A stretch of DNA of 64,000 nt from Voacanga thouarsii (lineage: Eukaryota > Streptophyta > Magnoliopsida > Gentianales > Apocynaceae): assembly GCA_026120185.1 (NCBI GenBank), contig JANUWF010002342.1, positions 6,185,501-6,249,500 of the forward strand, in the 5' to 3' direction. The position numbers were made by a program, and so were the translations under genes. The notes under the pieces are model-generated. The model was not told the DNA's origin and made no database searches. It saw only the letters and a list, made by a program, of their open reading frames with translations. Each line of letters opens with the position of its first letter. The stretch's first letter is position 1. Below, in pieces: positions 11,249 to 22,290 of this stretch.

Positions 11249-12794
11249 TGATAGGGGCTAAAATCACAAATCTTTTTTCTAGTTATTTGAGGGTGTTTTG
11301 AGATACATTTATTGTAATAACTAAGCATATTCATTCCTATTTGACAATTTGCTTGCAAAAGGTATTTTTGGCAAATATGTGTAGATTTAAGTTAAAATCG
11401 AGCAGAAAGTGTACGCAACCAGAGTAGACCTAATGCTAGGCCCAGAAAATGGACCAGGTGTTGGGTCTGATCTGTTCCAGCAGAAGAAGTTGAGCAAGCT
11501 TCAGGGAAATTCCAGAACAGACCTGGCGCCAGGTCTGGTAAGTGTACTTAGCGCGAGGTCCAGTTTGTCTGCCAAGAAGGAACGATAAAAAATAGAGCAA
11601 AAATAGGGGAAGAACAAAGTACACCTAGTGCCAGGTAGGTGGAAGGTACCCAGCACCAGGTATGCTCTGGAGGCGAATATTCTGTATGTGGAATTAGGGC
11701 TTACCCAATGATTTTGGTATTTTTCTACTCTTACTCGGCCAAGACTTCCTCAGCCACAAAATTGGAATTCAAAAAGCCTATAAAAGCACAAGAGAATACA
11801 AGGGTTAGATATACAAGAGAGACAGAGGTGAATTAAAGAGTAGAAATTCTGAATCTTTCATTGAATGAAGAATTCACCCAAATCAAGGAGGATTGTTCAA
11901 GGGAATCTTTAAGGAAGAAGAAAGGTGCTTGTTTATGAGTGCTTTCTTTTCTCTTTGTCTTCTTTTCCTTTAATAATGATGTATTTAATGTATTCATTAT
12001 AATTTGACAATATTTTGGGATTCATGATTTATGCATCAATTTAACTATTTGATCAATTTTCTATCATTCTTGGTGTTTGATTACTTGTGATTATGGAGGA
12101 ATTGATGAAGTTAGATTTGTTTCTAATTGACTTGAGAAATGACATTAGGAATTAATTTGATTCTATTGATTTCATATTTGTTATTGCTTAATGGACTTGG
12201 GAAACGAAGTTAAGATCAAAGAACTTAGGTAATCAAAGGTTAGTTAATTTCGCCTAGAGTATAGGGCTGTTGGCTAATTTCATGCCTATAAGGAATTATG
12301 TTTAATGCATCTTTTGGTTATGTTGATTTGATTGAGAAATCTGCTAATTTAATCAAAGAGTAGTGATTCCATGGATTGGGAAAGAAGTGGAGTCTATATA
12401 AGTAAATTCATGACTTGGGAAACGATTGAACTTTACTTTATATTCCTTCATGATATCAAGATGATGATGAATTGAGATAGTTGTTAAGTAGGTCATTGTT
12501 ATGTTTTCTAGGATAATTGTCTAAATTACATAATCCTACATTCTTGAGTTGTATATATTTATTCATTTTTCTTTTTATTATTTTCTCACTTTATTTGGGC
12601 CAGTTAAATAATGAATAAGAAGTGATTAGCGTGTAATTATTCCTTTGAGGATCGATACTCGTTAATTTCTTATACTTTATTTGCGATAAGTATACTTGCT
12701 CACATGTGCATTTTGGGATTAATATTTTAATTAAAACTTGACTAAGGGATGGATTTAAAATTGATGATTATATATACCCAAAATTAACATATTA
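11249..12794 (+). mobile_element. 1.5-kb solo LTR inserted in integrase
   Basis: The block begins TGATAGGGGCT and ends ACATATTA (final CA changed). It is flanked by a perfect 5-bp duplication, GTAAG, at 11244-11248 and 12795-12799. Joining the flanks restores the integrase reading. Inside are a TATAAAAGC box at 11778, GC-rich palindromic words at 11435-11670, and a GGATCGATACTCG...AGTATACTTGC module at 12641-12710 that also occurs in LTR E and LTR F. No protein domain is present. The TGATA start and the module resemble LTRs of Athila/Tat-type Gypsy elements; that clade call is inference. Confidence 0.86.
11520..11535. repeat. Perfect 16-bp GC palindrome in LTR
   Basis: GACCTGGCGCCAGGTC is its own reverse complement. 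Degenerate half-copies surround it (11440-11480, 11560-11600, 11630-11665). Closely related words occur in the leader of the Copia element at 50085-50225. Confidence 0.85.
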
Positions 12795-12916
12795 GTAAGG
12801 ACATTTCTATTGGCTCAGACTTAGAGATGATATGAATATCTATGTAAGTATTTATCTTGTATGGCAACAAGACAATGTAGAAAAACAACCACTTGTTAGG
12901 CCATTGCAGGTATTAT
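12795..12916 (+). pseudogene. Chromovirus integrase, segment 2
   Basis: This short host stretch lies between two insertions. It reads GHFYWLRLRDDMNIYVSIYL-like, then VWQQDNVEK and RPLQVL. This matches the integrase segment that ends the zinc-binding domain and leads to the catalytic core. The second Cys of the HHCC motif appears as Trp (LVWQQ for LVCQQ). Its last five bases, ATTAT at 12912-12916, recur at 18607-18611. Confidence 0.85.
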
Positions 12917-15900
12917 TGTAATACCCTACCTTTCCATAACGTAGCGTGCTTCGCTTTTGTAGGATGTCGCCCCGTCCTGTTGTCTAAATAAGGGGTCTTT
13001 ATAATGAACTTAACATAGTACACAATAGAAATTTGCTCAAGATATTTTTTATTAAATAGAAGAGGATACATGAAGTCTATTTTCTGATACTATATTTAAA
13101 GCACAATAGGTCCGAGATACAACATAAGCCTTTGAGAGTCCCCCGCGCTTCCACTGCACCTCTGATTCCTAAAATTTTCGAAGAGAAATAATACACGTGT
13201 GTGTGAAAATCACTCAGTGAGTCCTGTGTGTGCTAGTTGTTTTTAAATCAAATAGACAAAAGTATTATCAGTTTTTATTTCATAAAACCATTGCGGGAAA
13301 TCATTGTATTTTGCATTGAAAATTGTTCTACAGCTCACTAGGAGGTAGTTCATTTAAAATTCAATTATTTTTAGAAAATTGAATTTCATCTAGCATTATT
13401 GCCCAATTTTAGAAATGTAGGTACTTTTCTCAATAGAAGGTTGGTCTATGTGTAAAGCTCAAAACGTTTCACCTTCGGCATCACGATCTTATTGTGCCAA
13501 GGACTATAACTTACAGCACTTAACCGTGCATTGTTGGAGCGACATCACAGACTTATTGTACTAGGACACAAGCCAATAGCACTTAATTTTGCATTTTCAG
13601 AAATTTAGAATATTTTCTTGCCACCTTAAGATCAAGGATCCCAATCCTGACGTCAATCACCATTGAAGTGATAAGGGACTGAACACGTCAGGTGTCCCTG
13701 CCCAACATCTGTGAACAACCCAAAATAATGTGCACACAAGGAATAGGCAATTGCCAGGCACTAAATGCCTATTTAGAACGACTTATCTCAATGTCCTGTT
13801 ACCCTATTTGGAGCAAGATAATCCCCAGAACCGTGCAAGGTTATTTGGGATCGTCTGCCTCTAACATAAACTAGTACAAAGATAAAAAACTTTACTGAGT
13901 ATTCAACGTCTTTATTGATTCACAAGACTGGTAGCAACACCATAGTCCCGAGGAAATTTCAAATAAAACATTTTCTAGGGCCAAAATATCATTTTTCAGA
14001 AGTTAATCCCACTGGCTCACAAGACCAGTTAATTAATCATATTGGCTCACAAGACCAATTATCTTATTCCCAAAAGAATACCAGTAAAATAATTTCCAAG
14101 GTTAAAATACCGTTTACTAAAAGTTAATCTCATAATGAGAGATTGTTCTCCAAAACTATAGCAAAAAGAATAAAAAGTCATTTTCGTATGGTAAAATAAG
14201 TTTCTAAGGGTATTTTCATCATTTGAAGAATACCCAATTTCAAAAAGAGTATTATTTAGGAATTCTAGAATTCTAATCTAAAAAGAAGAATTTAATCCAA
14301 GCAATCCCAATTATAATTCCATAATATTCATTACTTACATTTTTCCAAAAATCATTTTCATAAAAAGGAACATTAATGCTTTCCCAGAATACAACATTAT
14401 TTTGTCTCACAATTAATGAGAAGAAAGCCTTTTAGGTGTACATGTGTACCTAAGAATTATTCATAATTTAAGTGACCCAAAAGTCCTTGTAGAAAATATT
14501 GTTTCCTAAAGTTTTCAAAAATTTTCTGTTCAGAGAAATCATTTCTCGTTTAGGAAAATCATATCTTGTTTAGAAAACACAAGGTTTTCTCAACCTCATT
14601 GCTATTCTTTAGGAAATGGTCACTTACTATAAATAATTTCAATAATGAAAATCTATGTTTTCATTCAAATTTAACATAGCATAATATAATTTCTTTCTTA
14701 GAAATTGTTGGAATGTATACCCTCTTAGACTAGGTTTCTGATGTAAATATCGAATATTAATAAAAGATTTTATTTTCAAAAATCGTTTGTGAATTTATTT
14801 TCTTTATTTGTGCACAATGTCGTTTGGAAAAGAGCCATTATGTTTAAATAAGCGATCCATGTGAATGGAAGTCTTTCATAGTAAGGTATGGATCATGGGT
14901 TATTTAAACACATAAATATTTGTTCTTAACTGATTAATGAAAATGAGAATCTCATCATGTTTAGGTTATTATATTATGAATTCTAAATGGGGAATGGCTT
15001 ACCTTTAGCCAGTGAATAGTCCACTCACTTCATGACATAAGCGTATTTCGAATACGTAGAATATGACCTATAGTAGTGGTTTCTAAAAGTACAACATGGT
15101 AGAAATCTAGACTACTACCGCTACAACGTAGATTAGTACTCTATGACTTGAGTATGAGTTGATGGTCTAACGAAGCTGGAAGCATATACTTTAATATGCT
15201 ATAGCTGAGGTTCTATTGTAGGGCTAATATACTTGTATGTTAGGTATGTGTAACTAGTTAGTTAAGATAGACTTGTACAAGATAGTTTCTATACTATATC
15301 GCTTATTGTGGTTGTCTGAATGATCTAAATATCTAGGGCCCTAGGAAACATGACTTGGATGTTTGTTTTAGGGTAGCTCCCTTGGAAAGCGGAAACACTC
15401 CAGGAAGTCGTAGATCATTGGACTAGAAGCCTAAGGATGGTAGATGTCATTTAGAGGAGTGTTAGTACACTTCTTCCTCTTTAAATGTACAGTGCGTAGA
15501 GGGGTATTTTAGTCATTTTATCTGTAGGTAGAAGACTTTGATAATGCAGCACTGTCCTTGGGGTCAATATTTCCTTATGGTGATATTAGAAAATATTTAA
15601 AATACAAAATACATCTATTTATATAGTAGGGGTATTTTGATTATTTTAGTAGTCAAGACGATGTGTCTTTTTGGTCCTCGGAATAGCCCGTAAGTCCTAA
15701 TTATTTTTGGGTTGAGAAATTGATCTCAGTTGAGAGGGTTTTATTTTATTCAGGAAGTCTAATTTATTATTGGACTGAAATAAAATAAATTGAGAGAAAT
15801 TTATTATCTTGTTTAATAGGTTAATTAATTATTCAGGGCCTGGATCCAGTTTGAATAATTAGAAAAATTAACCGGGACTTAAACTAGAGGAAAATAATTA

Positions 15901-18606
15901 ATACTAATTATTTATTAGGTTATTTATTTAATTAATCTCAAGAAATAAATAATTAAAGTTTAATTATTTTTTGGTTCATTTGGGCACATTAATTATTTAT
16001 TGGGTTATTTATTTAATCCCAAGAAAAATAATTAATATTTATTATTTTGGGCTTTTAGAGTAAAAGAAAAATAATAAATATTATTTTAGCCCAATAACTT
16101 AGACCATAGGATTTTTCTAGACACAGTTCAGAAGAGTTTAGGGAGAAGCTAAAATTTATTTTGTTAATAATATTCGGGTATTTGAAATATTAAATCCCGG
16201 GGATATTATTATTATCAAAATAATTATTTTTATTTTCATAACTCTTGGCTTTCTGTGTGGAAAACAAAAAATTAAATTCTCTCCCTCTCATGTGTGTCTC
16301 TTGGTTTTCTATTTATTGGCTTTTAGTTTTGTTTGTTAATATAAGAAGCCAAGGAAGCCATGCCAATTGAGGATGAAGAGTGGAAAAAATCTATGACTCT
16401 TTTCAACCTATTTCTGTGATCACCAACTTGGATTAGGGAGGGTCATATTCTGAGAACTGAAAAGCTTGGCATTCATTGCACCGGAGGTGAAGAAGGAGGG
16501 TGGTGGTTTTTGCACTGGAGACTTCATCAAATGGGTAGCAAGAAGCAGTTCTTGTGTTCCAATCCATTCAACCACAATCTTCAAGGTTTAAGGAATTGAG
16601 AGGTATGATTTTAAATCTTCCATGCTGTTGTTATGCTCTATTCTATTTTTGGTCTCCATTTTTCCACCCGTGCTTGGTCCTCTATTTTTTTTCAAATTTC
16701 TTCAGAAACAACCTTATTCTTGCTTAGAGAAACCAAAAGGATTCATAAAAAATTTCTTAGTAAAACATAATTTCACTAGCATAAAATAGGGTTTGTTAAG
16801 CAAGTGGGACTCACCTCGCATCCTACTTTGTTAGAATAAAATATATTATCCTAACTTTTACTGAATCCTTAAAGCGAACCACCTACATCAAGGATCATTA
16901 TATACTTAGTTTAGCATGCTAGGATTCACAACTAAGAAATGCTAATATAAGGAAACTACTAATTTCCTAGTTTTCTCTATTTCTTTTTGAGATAGCATTT
17001 CTTCACATAAATAAATCCACCACTCACATCTTTATTCCTTTCTTTCCACATAAATGGAAGACTTTCATAAGCCTTTACAACTTCTTTATTCATCTATGTA
17101 ACATCATTGAATGAACAATGAAATTCATTTCCTTTAAAACAATTTATGCATATTCTAGCTTTAACACATATTTTTGTTTTCTACATAACTTTTGATATAC
17201 AACTTTGATTAACCTTAATTTTATATCAAAATGCTTAAGATCTTCAACTTCATTATTATGAACTTCAATTAGACAACCCTTACACCATTTTAGACTGCTG
17301 AGCATAAAACTGCCTCAGCTTTCCATGTTTTACCTATTTTCTTCACAAAATACCATTATTAATTCATTCTCCTTTACTTCTAATATTCATATAACACCTA
17401 ATCCACTTTAAATTTTATTAAAACAACCTTCATTCCTCTAATTTCTAGAGATACTTAGCCTAGTAAAATCATATTTTCCAACATCAAGTTCAACAATTGC
17501 AAACAGCAACAATAACAATTCATTTTTTAAACTATTAAGCTAGTTTTCCTTTTCATTTCTTATGCCTTCTTGTACAACTATGAACTGCCAATGAAACCAC
17601 CATCAAAACACTTCCATCCACCATATGAAACATAGCATATAGCTCCCCTAATCAACCAACACACACACAACACATACATATCCACAAAACATAGCAATTT
17701 CTCTAAGCAAAGTTATAAATTCCATGAATCTCACAATAAAATTTATACTAAAATAATCCTTACGATCCATTCTCCAACTTTAATTCAAGAAGTAGGATAT
17801 TTTACCTTGTGTATGATGATCTCCAAGCTTGCAAAACATTAAACTTCTTCTTCCTCTTTTTTCTCTCTTTTCTCTTTCTTTTCTTTCTCTCTTCTTTCTC
17901 CTCCTCTTATGAAGGAATTTTAGACTGTTTTTCAACCTTCTCACCACCATTCTTGTGACCAAAGGTCAAAATGGTATTGTGGGCTATCCATTCCATATGT
18001 CGATTTTCCATTTTTCTACCATTATTCTTATTTATTTCTTAAAATTATTTGATAAGCTTCATTTGGATGAATATCTCATGTAACCAATTACATTTTGTCA
18101 CTTGTTTTCATCCACCAATCATATTATACTGCTTATTTCGATTTCAATTGTACTTTACAATTTTTTTCAAAGAATAACTATAATTCCGGTCAGTATCGGG
18201 AAAAAAATTTATTCCACCAATAGAATCTATGAATTTTACTGAACTCAATGATAAAAATCAAAATTATCAATTCTTTCTAATTTGTGGTCAAAATTCCAAT
18301 CACAGTTAAAATTACAACAATACCCTCAATAGCTCAAGTTATACCAAAACGTCCGTCTTATTGCATTGATTAACTTTTATTCTGAGTGCATACTCAAATT
18401 CTCACTTTATTTAAAAGTAATCGTTGACTGAAAAATAAAAGTTCGGGTAGAACAACTTCAAAATTTCATCTAGGTCCCTGAAAATTTTTATCATACCAAA
18501 ATATTCGTCTCAATATACTGATCATTTCTTGTTTTGGTCACTAATACAAATTCTCATTCTATTAAAAGCAATCAGCAACTTAAATGTGAAAATATAGGGT
18601 ATTACA
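12917..18606 (-). mobile_element. Solo LTR C (Gypsy, minus strand), with nested Copia LTR
   Basis: Read on the minus strand it starts TGTAATACCCTAT and ends GTAGGGTATTACA. It has a perfect 5-bp duplication, ATTAT, at 12912-12916 and 18607-18611. Its right part matches the start of LTRs A/B ('ACCAAAACAAGAAATGATCAGT' class), and its left part matches their end (AAGACCCCTTATT..., GGGGCGACATCC). Without the nested insertion it is about 3.7 kb. It belongs to the same broad LTR family as A and B, more diverged and in the opposite orientation. Confidence 0.85.
14706..16704 (+). mobile_element. Copia-type solo LTR nested in LTR C
   Basis: It starts TGTTGGAATGTATACCCTC and ends ATTTCTTCA, 1999 bp, flanked by GAAAT (14701-14705) and GAAAC (16705-16709), a 4/5 duplication. 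Its first ~800 bp match the LTR at 60129-61070, including GACTACTACCGCTACA and CATTTAGAGGAGTGTTAGTACA. It is a relative of the Copia LTRs at 47896 and 54320 (same opening, same GGGTATTTTAGTCATTTTA-like block). The 3' boundary is inferred from the CA end and the near-match duplication. Confidence 0.72.
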
Positions 18607-19130
18607 ATTATGGATTCCTAAAAAGGTTTAGGAAAGCACCTTATGGACTTTCTCATTGGGTTACCAAAATTGGAAAGCTACATGAGCATACTAGTGGTTA
18701 TTGACTGACTGTACAAGTATGTTAAATTCATTCTTGCCCCTAAAGAATGTGCCACAGATGTAATAGCCAAATTGTTCATAAAACATGTAGTTAAGTATTG
18801 AGGACTATTTATATCAATTTTGAGGGACCTAGACTTACCTTTTATGAGCCGATTTTAAACAAAACACTTTTGTTTGTTCAAGATAGCACTAATATGTCTA
18901 CTACCATGCACCTACGATAGACAGACAGAATGGGGCAACAACATACTTAAGTTCTATTTTTGGTATTATGTAATTGTCAACCAAAGAGATTAAGCAAAGC
19001 TTTTAGACGTAGCTTAATTATCATATAACATTTAAAAGAACAAGAGTACTAGCAAGAGCCTATTCTAGAAAATTTTATGGCTTTAACGAACAATCCTAAA
19101 GGGCATTATTACTGAATACAAGAGTTCAAG
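18607..19130 (+). pseudogene. Chromovirus integrase, segment 3 (catalytic core)
   Basis: The host resumes with WIPKKV..., then LWTFSLG/MDFLIGLPKLE-like residues at about 18640-18675. These are followed by SILVVID and KYVKFILAPKECATDVIAKLFIKHVVKY-like residues at about 18690-18800, ILRDLDLPFMSRF at about 18815-18855 and a DRQTEWGNN-like block at about 18920. These align with the catalytic core of Gypsy integrase, which inserts the cDNA into the chromosome. Frame changes and stops are frequent. The region is joined to segments 1 and 2 by removing the two insertions. Confidence 0.85.
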
Positions 19131-19700
19131 GCCTCCAACATATTGGTTTACCAAGGATTGGCAAGAACTAGTGGACATATAGAAGTTGTACTTGGAAAAG
19201 TCCTAACAATAGGTTAAGAAGTGGGCCAACCAAAAGAAACATTCTGCAAGTCCAAGGAGGGAGGTTAAGTGCTAGTGAAACATTACCAATATGGGAGGTT
19301 CTGAAGGATCCACAAAGGACTAATGTGATGATCTGAAAGACCATTTATTGTGCTCAAGAAGGTTAAGACTATGGAATATTAGGTGAAATAGCCTGAGAGT
19401 CTATTACAACTTCATCTTATATTCTACGTAAGCTTACTTAAGCCGTACCATAAAGATCCCGATGATCCTTCAAGAAATGTATCAATGAAGGAACTAGTAG
19501 GAACAATATATGAGTATGACAAGGTAGCCAATGAGATTCGATCAGATCATATTATCTAATATAAGAATAGTGGACTATCAAAAGAGTACTTAGTAAATAG
19601 CGAGGTTCACCAATATTCAAGGCCAGCTAGAAACCTATTAAGAAGCTATGGCAATTCACCAAGTTACGAAGGAAGTATGAAGTCTTCAAGGTGTCAAGGA
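19131..19700 (+). pseudogene. Integrase C-terminal region and chromodomain remnant
   Basis: Residues like WQELVDI*KLYLEKS and KKWANQKKH at about 19160-19245 match the post-core integrase region. Residues like R*YEGPFIVLKKV (19325-19365), LLKPYHKDPDDPSRNVSMKEL (about 19430-19495) and EYLVN-like through SWKPIKKLWQF (about 19580-19660) follow. The last is a chromodomain, the histone-reading tail that defines chromoviruses and guides their insertion. Stops are present. The chromodomain is why I call the host element a chromovirus. Confidence 0.8.
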
Positions 19701-19908
19701 TAATGCCTAATTCAAGTGGAAGAGAATGAAATGGTGGCATGGAGTAGACACTTGATTAGGCGCCAAGTGAATAGAATGATTACCTCTAGATGCCCAAAGA
19801 CTAGATGAACTGAAACCAGTTCCCTGAACGACTAGGTACCTAAACAACCATGCCTCAAGTATTCTAGAAGAGAATGTAGAATTCTAAAAGAGTTTATAGA
19901 ATATTAGA

Positions 19909-19921
19909 GAATATTCAAGAG
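19909..19921 (+). promoter_or_regulatory. Heat-shock-element-like site in LTR
   Basis: GAATATTCAAGAG fits the nGAAnnTTCnnGAAn pattern with one mismatch in the last block. It is 52 bp upstream of the TATAAATA box. Other GAA/TTC words nearby are out of phase. Function is inference. Confidence 0.35.
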
Positions 19922-19972
19922 ACTTAATATTCTAGGAAAGTTTGTAGAACACCCTAAGGGCCAAGACTTGCC

Positions 19973-19980
19973 TATAAATA
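19973..19980 (+). promoter_or_regulatory. TATA box of probable chromovirus LTR
   Basis: TATAAATA in the context GCCTATAAATAAGCC is a typical plant LTR promoter TATA box. Confidence 0.55.
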
Positions 19981-20390
19981 AGCCAAGTCCTCTAATTTGT
20001 ATAGCATCAAGTTGTGAATACAAGCTCACAAGTTCTCTCCTGAAGCTCTTGCATTTAGCTTTCTTTGCCTTCCAAAACTTAGCTTGTTCAACTACCGAAA
20101 CTACTGTATTTTCACTACTTTCATTCAATAGTTAGGTTGATCTAGCAAAAACTCTAGGTTACTCTTTGCACTTGCTAGAGATACATGAGATAAACGATAT
20201 TACTCTAGCCATTCCACGACATAAGGACTATACTACAATAGTTTGCTTCTTTGTCTTTCATGGCATTAGTGATTCACCAAGTATGATAAAATAGCCAGTT
20301 GTTGACTGCCTTGTGGTTCCATATTCCCTCTAATTCACATTACAAAATGCATAGAAATTTCTTTTGATGGTAAGAAAATGATGTAAACTT

Positions 20391-21518
20391 TGAGTCTGAT
20401 TCAAAAGGTGAATTTCGTGGCCAAAATTGAAAAAATTTACAAGATCCACTTAATGTATAAAACAATAAATTTTATATAGAAAATGCATACCTAACTCAAA
20501 GACCTAGAACTTTAGGCAAAAATAAAAACCCTAGAACTTAAGAACATTGAATCAAGTCAGCCAAATCACAACCAAAGACTCTTGATTCAATTAAGAAATC
20601 AAGAATACTTTGAAGAAGAGATATAAGTAACCAATTTGACCTCTAACAAGAACCTTAGTTGATCAAGAATCTAAGACCTAACTTAGCAAGCTAATTGATA
20701 TAACTTAAAGATTTTATAGACTACATTGAAAGAGAAGGACTAGACTCTAAGAATGGTCTTGTTGATAATGGAAAATATCCAAAATGAATCACCTCTCAAA
20801 GCTCTTAAAGAGAGACTTTTTGATTCCACTAAAAACATCCAAAGTTCTAATTTGTATTTACAACATTATAATATGGTATATATAGAGCCCCAACCCTAAG
20901 TTACTTTAAAGTTACAAACTTTGGTCAAAAGAGGCTTAAAAGCAAGTTTGTTAGTCTCAAAATATATTACAAACCATAAGAAATTAAAAAGGAATCGAAA
21001 CTAAATTAATTCAAACATTATAATATCTTTAGGAATGTTATATAGCCTGGCACATGGGGCACACAACCATGCCATAGTAGAGCTGCTACAAAATTGGCCT
21101 GTGCATGGGCAGCTACACGGCTATGCACAAAGGCACGGCTTAGTGCACGGCCGTGCATTTGGTTGTGCACCTAAACTTCTAGGAGCTTTCGATTCTGCAA
21201 TTTGCATGGCTTGGGGCATGCCCGTGCTTTTAAGCCATGCAATCCTTATTTTTGCACTCTAAATTTGATTTGCATGCTCTCATTTGTTTTGCAATAAGTA
21301 CTCTTGACTTTCTATATGGATTGGGGATTACTTTGAGTCCTTTTTGACACCTATTTCTTCACAATACTCATAATCCTTTATTTGAAAGCTTGGCTTACTT
21401 GAAATACCCTTTGATCTCCCTTGTAATTTGATGTTTTTTAAGGTACAATGGATTGTGACTTGAATCTCTTTCCCCCTTCTTTGGCTATAGTTTTTTTTTC
21501 TTAGGTAGATTCCCATCA
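20391..21518 (-). repeat. 3' LTR of the gag-protease Gypsy element
   Basis: On the minus strand it begins TGATGGGAATCTACC and ends ATCAGACTCA, 1128 bp. It pairs with 23722-24805 along its whole length; both contain TATATAGAG..CCCAACCCTAA blocks and GCACGGC/CGTGC words. The palindrome TGCACGGCCGTGCA is at 21144-21157. Confidence 0.85.
21144..21157. repeat. Perfect 14-bp palindrome in LTR
   Basis: TGCACGGCCGTGCA reads the same on both strands. It sits in a cluster of GCATGGGC, GGCTATGCAC, GGCACGGC and CATGCCCGTGC words between 21050 and 21245. The other LTR has only a decayed form (about 24440-24465). Confidence 0.85.
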
Positions 21519-21531
21519 CTTCCCCCTTCTT
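21519..21531 (-). other. Polypurine tract before 3' LTR
   Basis: On the minus strand, AAGAAGGGGGAAG lies immediately before the LTR start TGATGGG. This is the expected plus-strand primer of an LTR retrotransposon. Confidence 0.8.
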
Positions 21532-22290
21532 TGTGTGCATTTATCATCGAATGAATACTTATAAGTTCTCAAACAAGAATTTTATTTTGAAGACAAAAAT
21601 AAAAGTTTATGTTCTTCCACACGCAACTTATTTTTTTCCTCATCTTCACTTTTCTTCTTTGTAGTCTTTCCCTCACTATTTCCATTCTTTAAGCACAAGA
21701 GGGTCTTTCTCATTTTATCTCTATTCTTATTCTTTTTTACATTCTCTTTCTTTTCATCATTCTTTCTTTTTGTAGTCTCTTTAAACTCTCATTCTTTTTT
21801 CTCATGTTTTTGCTTCTTTCTCAAGTCTTTTCTCTTGTTGTCTTCGTCTACCATGATATTTTGATCTTTAAACACCTCACTAAACAGTAATAGAAGTAGA
21901 TTAATCTTCTTTCCATATTTTTTCAAAATATATTTATTTTTCTCCCCTTGTGTACTACATCTCTATAAAATATTTAAGACCTTTCTAACAAAATATGCCC
22001 TACTTGTATTGGAAGCACATTATATAGCACTACATCTTTATAGGCCACTATATCAAACTTAACTTTAACTTACTTGCGTATCTTCAATTCACCACAATCA
22101 TTCAACTAATGGAATTTGTATAGTTTAGGATGTCTCATGGTCTTTAATCCCAAGTCCTCTACTAAAGTAGTACTTATCACATTGGTGCAATTTTCTCTAT
22201 CTATGATTACACTATAAGGCCTTTGTTGAACTAGACACTTATTGTAAAAGATATTGCTCCTTTGTAATTTTTCTCAATTCTTAACAACAT
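21532..22290 (-). pseudogene. Gypsy protease remnant and linker
   Basis: Minus-strand translation gives a broken but recognisable retropepsin of the plant Gypsy type: RPYSVIIDRENCTNVISTTL-like (about 22225-22165), LVEDLGLKTMRHPKLYKFH, LNDCGELKIRK, VKVKFDIVAYKDVVLYNVLP and VGHILLERS (about 22160-21990). The usual Asp-x-Gly-Ser active-site block has become Asp-Arg-Glu-Asn. A long Lys/Glu-rich linker follows (about 21860-21600), which normally leads into RT, but no RT is present. Confidence 0.78.

Larger units (their letters stand above)
19701..20340 (+). mobile_element. Probable 3' LTR of the chromovirus
   Basis: Directly after the chromodomain comes a non-coding stretch with promoter-like features and dense repeats of AGAATATT/CTAGAAG words. 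A TATAAATA box lies at 19973. In short plant chromoviruses the LTR follows Pol in this way. Exact ends are not visible because the 5' LTR lies outside the window, so the limits are approximate. Confidence 0.55.

Noticed and set aside
21035..21262. 75-codon plus-strand open frame
   Set aside because: It lies within the 3' LTR, antisense to the element, over the palindrome cluster; no domain.
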